A DNA stretch of 64,000 nt from Anaerotignum faecicola (lineage in GTDB: Bacteria > Bacillota > Clostridia > Lachnospirales > Anaerotignaceae). The position numbers and the translations under genes were made by a program. Under the pieces are notes generated by a model. The model searched no databases. It saw nothing but the letters and a program-made list of their open reading frames with translations, and had not been told where the DNA came from. The first letter of the stretch is position 1. Each line of letters begins with the position of its first letter. The DNA is taken from positions 434,001 through 498,000 of the forward strand of contig JANFXS010000002.1 in assembly GCA_024460105.1 (NCBI GenBank). Reading direction: 5' to 3'. Below are positions 61,669 to 64,000 of the stretch, one piece after another.

Positions 61669-62679
61669 ATGACAAAACAACTTAAAGTGCTCATTATGGT
61701 GCTTGCCGCGCTTATAATCTGCACAGGAACAGTTTCAGCCTACTCTGATGAAAAGACAGTTCAGGTTATAGACCTTGATTATGATGAAAAAGTTACTACA
61801 AATGCAGAAACTGTCGGGGAACTCCTCGATGAACTCGGTATAACTTTAGGCGAGGAAGATGAAATCTCCAAAAAGCTTACTGCCGAATTAAAAAATAACG
61901 ACGTAATAAACATTGAACGCGCAATACCCGTTTATATCGTAATAGACGATGCGCCCAGAATAGTTTATACAAACAAAGACACTGTAGGCGAGCTTCTTAA
62001 AGATTACGAAAAAACCATAGGCTCATCATTCATCCCCGAAAATGTAGACGAATCAACAAGGATCAGCAAAAATCTTGAAATAAAGCTTTCAACAATTAAA
62101 GAAGTTGTCTTAACCGAAACCACAAATATACCGTTTGAAACGGAAACAGTCGAAACAGACGCCCTTCCGAAAGGCACAAAGGAAGTTAAACAGGCGGGAA
62201 GCGAAGGCGTTGCAACCATAACGGTTAAAAACACATACAAAGGCGCGGAGCTTATCGAATCCGAAGAGATTGGAAAAACCGTTTCGGCAACTCCCGTAAA
62301 AGAAATAATCCACATAGGCACAGGCGAAGTTCCGGAAGTAAAAGAAACAAAGAAACCCGAAACTAAAGCCGCAAGCGGCGAAATTGCGGGATATTCATAC
62401 AAAAGCGCCCTCAATGTAACCGCTACGGGCTATACAAGGTTTGATGCCGGATGCAGCGACTACACATATACAGGGGCTTTTGCAACCAAAGGCGTTATAG
62501 CCGTTGATCCGAACGTTATACCTCTCGGCACAGAAGTTTATATACCCGGATACGGATATGCCGTTGCGGCGGATATAGGCGGCGCAATTAAAGGCAATAA
62601 AATAGACCTCTGCTATGATACGGTTAATGAAGCTTTCAGTTGGGGAAGGCGCAATGTTACAGTTTATATACTTGAATAA
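61669..62679 (+). CDS. Secreted cell-wall protein with DUF348, G5 and 3D domains (YabE-like)
   Basis: The 336-aa product has an N-terminal signal peptide (about 1-25). Two ubiquitin-like DUF348 units follow (TTNAETVGELLDELGITLGE, about 40-85; YTNKDTVGELLKDYEKTIGS, about 100-140). A G5 domain (about 150-220) comes next. The C-terminal 3D domain (about 250-336) includes TATGYTRFDAGCSDYTY, IAVDPNVIPLGTEVYIPGYG and DIGGAIKGNKIDLCYD, the MltA-like fold with the three Asp residues. Such proteins remodel peptidoglycan outside the cell (lytic or resuscitation-type function). GGAGG precedes the ATG, and a structured leader lies upstream. A terminator is at 62690-62717. Confidence 0.92.
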   Translation: MTKQLKVLIMVLAALIICTGTVSAYSDEKTVQVIDLDYDEKVTTNAETVGELLDELGITLGEEDEISKKLTAELKNNDVINIERAIPVYIVIDDAPRIVYTNKDTVGELLKDYEKTIGSSFIPENVDESTRISKNLEIKLSTIKEVVLTETTNIPFETETVETDALPKGTKEVKQAGSEGVATITVKNTYKGAELIESEEIGKTVSATPVKEIIHIGTGEVPEVKETKKPETKAASGEIAGYSYKSALNVTATGYTRFDAGCSDYTYTGAFATKGVIAVDPNVIPLGTEVYIPGYGYAVAADIGGAIKGNKIDLCYDTVNEAFSWGRRNVTVYILE

Positions 62680-62689
62680 AATAAAAAAC

Positions 62690-62717
62690 CGGAAGGGCTA
62701 AATCCTTCCGTTTTTTT
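62690..62717 (+). terminator. Terminator of the 3D-domain gene
   Basis: CGGAAGG (62690-62696) and CCTTCCG (62704-62710) form a 7-bp stem with seven Ts. Confidence 0.75.
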
Positions 62718-62732
62718 ATTTGCAGTTGCCTT

Positions 62733-63063
62733 CAGTCTACAAGAACATATGCACGCCAAATTATAAATTTTTCTGCTCTTCCGAGCTGCAAATACCTAAC
62801 CAAAATTTCGGATTCCCCCGTGGGGAACGCTCCGCGCCATGATTCTCACACGGTTCGTATACCTGCCTACGGGCATGCCTGCATATTTGCGCCTTGAATA
62901 ACAAAAAATTTCTCCATACGGAATTAAAGGGTTGAGAAAAGTGTCGGCGGCTTACGGGCAGATCCAAATACGCGCAGCCACCGCGGCTCCTACGGCAAGC
63001 GGCTTTAACACAGCTATTGCACCGCTGGCATCCGTTAAAACCGTGTGTGCTTTTGTAAACCGG
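62733..63063 (-). repeat. MITE-like dispersed repeat, copy R4 (opposite orientation)
   Basis: On the minus strand it starts CCGGTTTACAAAAGC and ends TTCTTGTAGACTG. It includes ACACGGTTTTAACGG, GCTGTGTTAAAGCCGC, AGAAATTTTTTG and AAGGCGCAAATATGCAGGCA. At 331 bp it is longer than R1/R3, with an extra segment in the 3' half. Confidence 0.65.
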
Positions 63064-63338
63064 ATCTATGAAAACTTAAGAAAATAATACGATTTGGCAA
63101 ACCTTTATGAGAGAATCCATATCCTGTATCCGATTATAAACCGGTTTTATCTATGATAACATTGTAAACTAAATACCCATTCTTTTGCCTTAATCAGCCG
63201 GCATTGATTTTCGTCGGCAGATCAAAATCAAACGTCCGTATTATCTTACAAAACCGTTAAGATATATAATTTGTATTATCAAATTACGCACCCAATGCGC
63301 AAAACAATATGTCTTGCTTTAGGCAATATCAAACATTC
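63064..63338. other. Intergenic region before the msrAB stop
   Basis: No gene is supported between repeat R4 and the MsrAB stop at 63339. The sequence is AT-rich with no clear terminator. Confidence 0.35.
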
Positions 63339-64000
63339 TTACTCAAAAAGATACAGAAGGCGACCGTATCCCCTGTTTTCCATTTCGCTTTTCGGTATAA
63401 AATCAACCGCCGCACTGTTTATGCAGTACCTCAGCCCGCCGCTTTCCTCCGGACCGTCGTCAAATACATGCCCAAGATGCGCCCCGCTTGACGTACCCCG
63501 TACTTCAGTGCGTTCCATGCCGTAACCTAAATCGGCCTTTTCCGTTATTTCTTTTTCGTTTATGGTTTTTGAAAAACTCGGCCAGCCGCAGTCTGAGAAA
63601 AATTTATCTTTTGAAGTAAATAACGGCTCCCCGCTTACAATATCTATATATATCCCGTCGTCAAAACAGTTCCAATATTCATTTCCGTAGGGTTTTTCAG
63701 TAGCCCCATACTGCGTAACATTGTACTGCTCAAGCTTCATAAGTTCATGCCTGTAATTATATCCGTTCTTGCTTTCCGGCACGGCATTTCTGGCTAGTTC
63801 AAAAAGAGAGCGGTCTATATGGCAGTATCCGAATTTATTTTTCTTTAAATAATCCTGGTGCATCGTTTCCGCATCATAAAACACTTTAAGCGGCATTACT
63901 TCAATAACAACTTTCCCTTCCACCTTTTTGCCTAAATCTTTTATAGAATTTTCTATAACTTCCCTGTCGTTTTCATTAACATAATAAATTCCCGTCCTAT
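63339..64000 (-). CDS. msrAB: Methionine sulfoxide reductase MsrA-MsrB fusion (5' end outside window)
   Basis: The frame is open to the window edge, so the N terminus (most of MsrA) is missing. The visible start reads RTGIYYVNENDREVIENSIK, then VVIEVMPLKVFYDAETMHQD, the end of an MsrA domain. The rest is a full MsrB: YGATEKPYGNEYWN, FFSDCGWPSFSKTI, GTSSGAHLGHVFDDGP and the catalytic Cys in GLRYCINSAAVDF. The zinc cysteines of some MsrBs are absent (IDIVSGEPLF), as in many fusions. The enzyme repairs both Met-S- and Met-R-sulfoxide. A GTG at 63923 is not the start. Confidence 0.93.
   Translation of the reverse strand, partial: RTGIYYVNENDREVIENSIKDLGKKVEGKVVIEVMPLKVFYDAETMHQDYLKKNKFGYCHIDRSLFELARNAVPESKNGYNYRHELMKLEQYNVTQYGATEKPYGNEYWNCFDDGIYIDIVSGEPLFTSKDKFFSDCGWPSFSKTINEKEITEKADLGYGMERTEVRGTSSGAHLGHVFDDGPEESGGLRYCINSAAVDFIPKSEMENRGYGRLLYLFE

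Overview
This window reads as chromosomal DNA of a low-GC, anaerobic, probably spore-forming Clostridia member (Lachnospiraceae-like is my inference). Supporting signs are two T-box leaders, GGAGG ribosome sites with some TTG/GTG starts, FeoAB, a PrpR-type sigma-54 activator, an S-layer (SLH) protein, a Cys-rich collagen-like protein behind a SigK-like promoter, and a DUF348/G5/3D cell-wall protein. I saw no rRNA, tRNA, CRISPR, phage or conjugation genes.

Layout. 0-5 kb: the end of an IclR regulator, an IlvD/Edd dehydratase, and a LysR regulator divergent from a Cys/Met-type PLP enzyme, with a palindrome placed as a LysR activator site would be. 5-12 kb: a membrane protein, a cyclase/GyrI pair, a DUF1858 redox protein, signal peptidase I, and a radical SAM / membrane protein / UDP-GlcNAc 2-epimerase operon. 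12-15 kb: a 775-aa SLH protein with seven repeats. 15.2-29.6 kb: feoA-feoB, with feoB cut in two by a 12.26-kb element. 29.7-43.7 kb: PAP2 phosphatase, collagen-like protein, 2-hydroxyacid dehydrogenase, serine biosynthesis (T-box, serC, serA, DUF1015), TrkAH potassium uptake, an XRE-cupin regulator and PanB. 44.8-64 kb: ileS with T-box, pncB, a LarA homologue, pstSCAB-phoU, an HPr-like protein, metG, tatD, the 3D protein and an MsrAB fusion cut by the window edge.

The main discovery is the element at 15888-28148. It interrupts feoB inside the codons for the conserved NGRFPT segment. Joining the flanks at a shared 3-bp core restores an in-frame 613-codon feoB. Joining the element ends gives a symmetric 48-bp attP with inverted arms, as expected for the large serine recombinase it encodes. 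Its cargo is a self-contained catabolic regulon: PdxA-like dehydrogenase, TRAP transporter, cyclase, Tdh-like dehydrogenase and SAF-domain oxidoreductase. A PrpR-type activator, two sigma-54 promoters and matching heptamer inverted repeats upstream of each promoter appear to control it. The element may therefore switch an iron transporter off when integrated and back on when excised.

Other notable points are a PstS whose two halves are in circularly permuted order, a four-copy family of 250-330-bp MITE-like intergenic repeats, an HPr with Lys at position 17, and three small genes (two of them under 60 codons).
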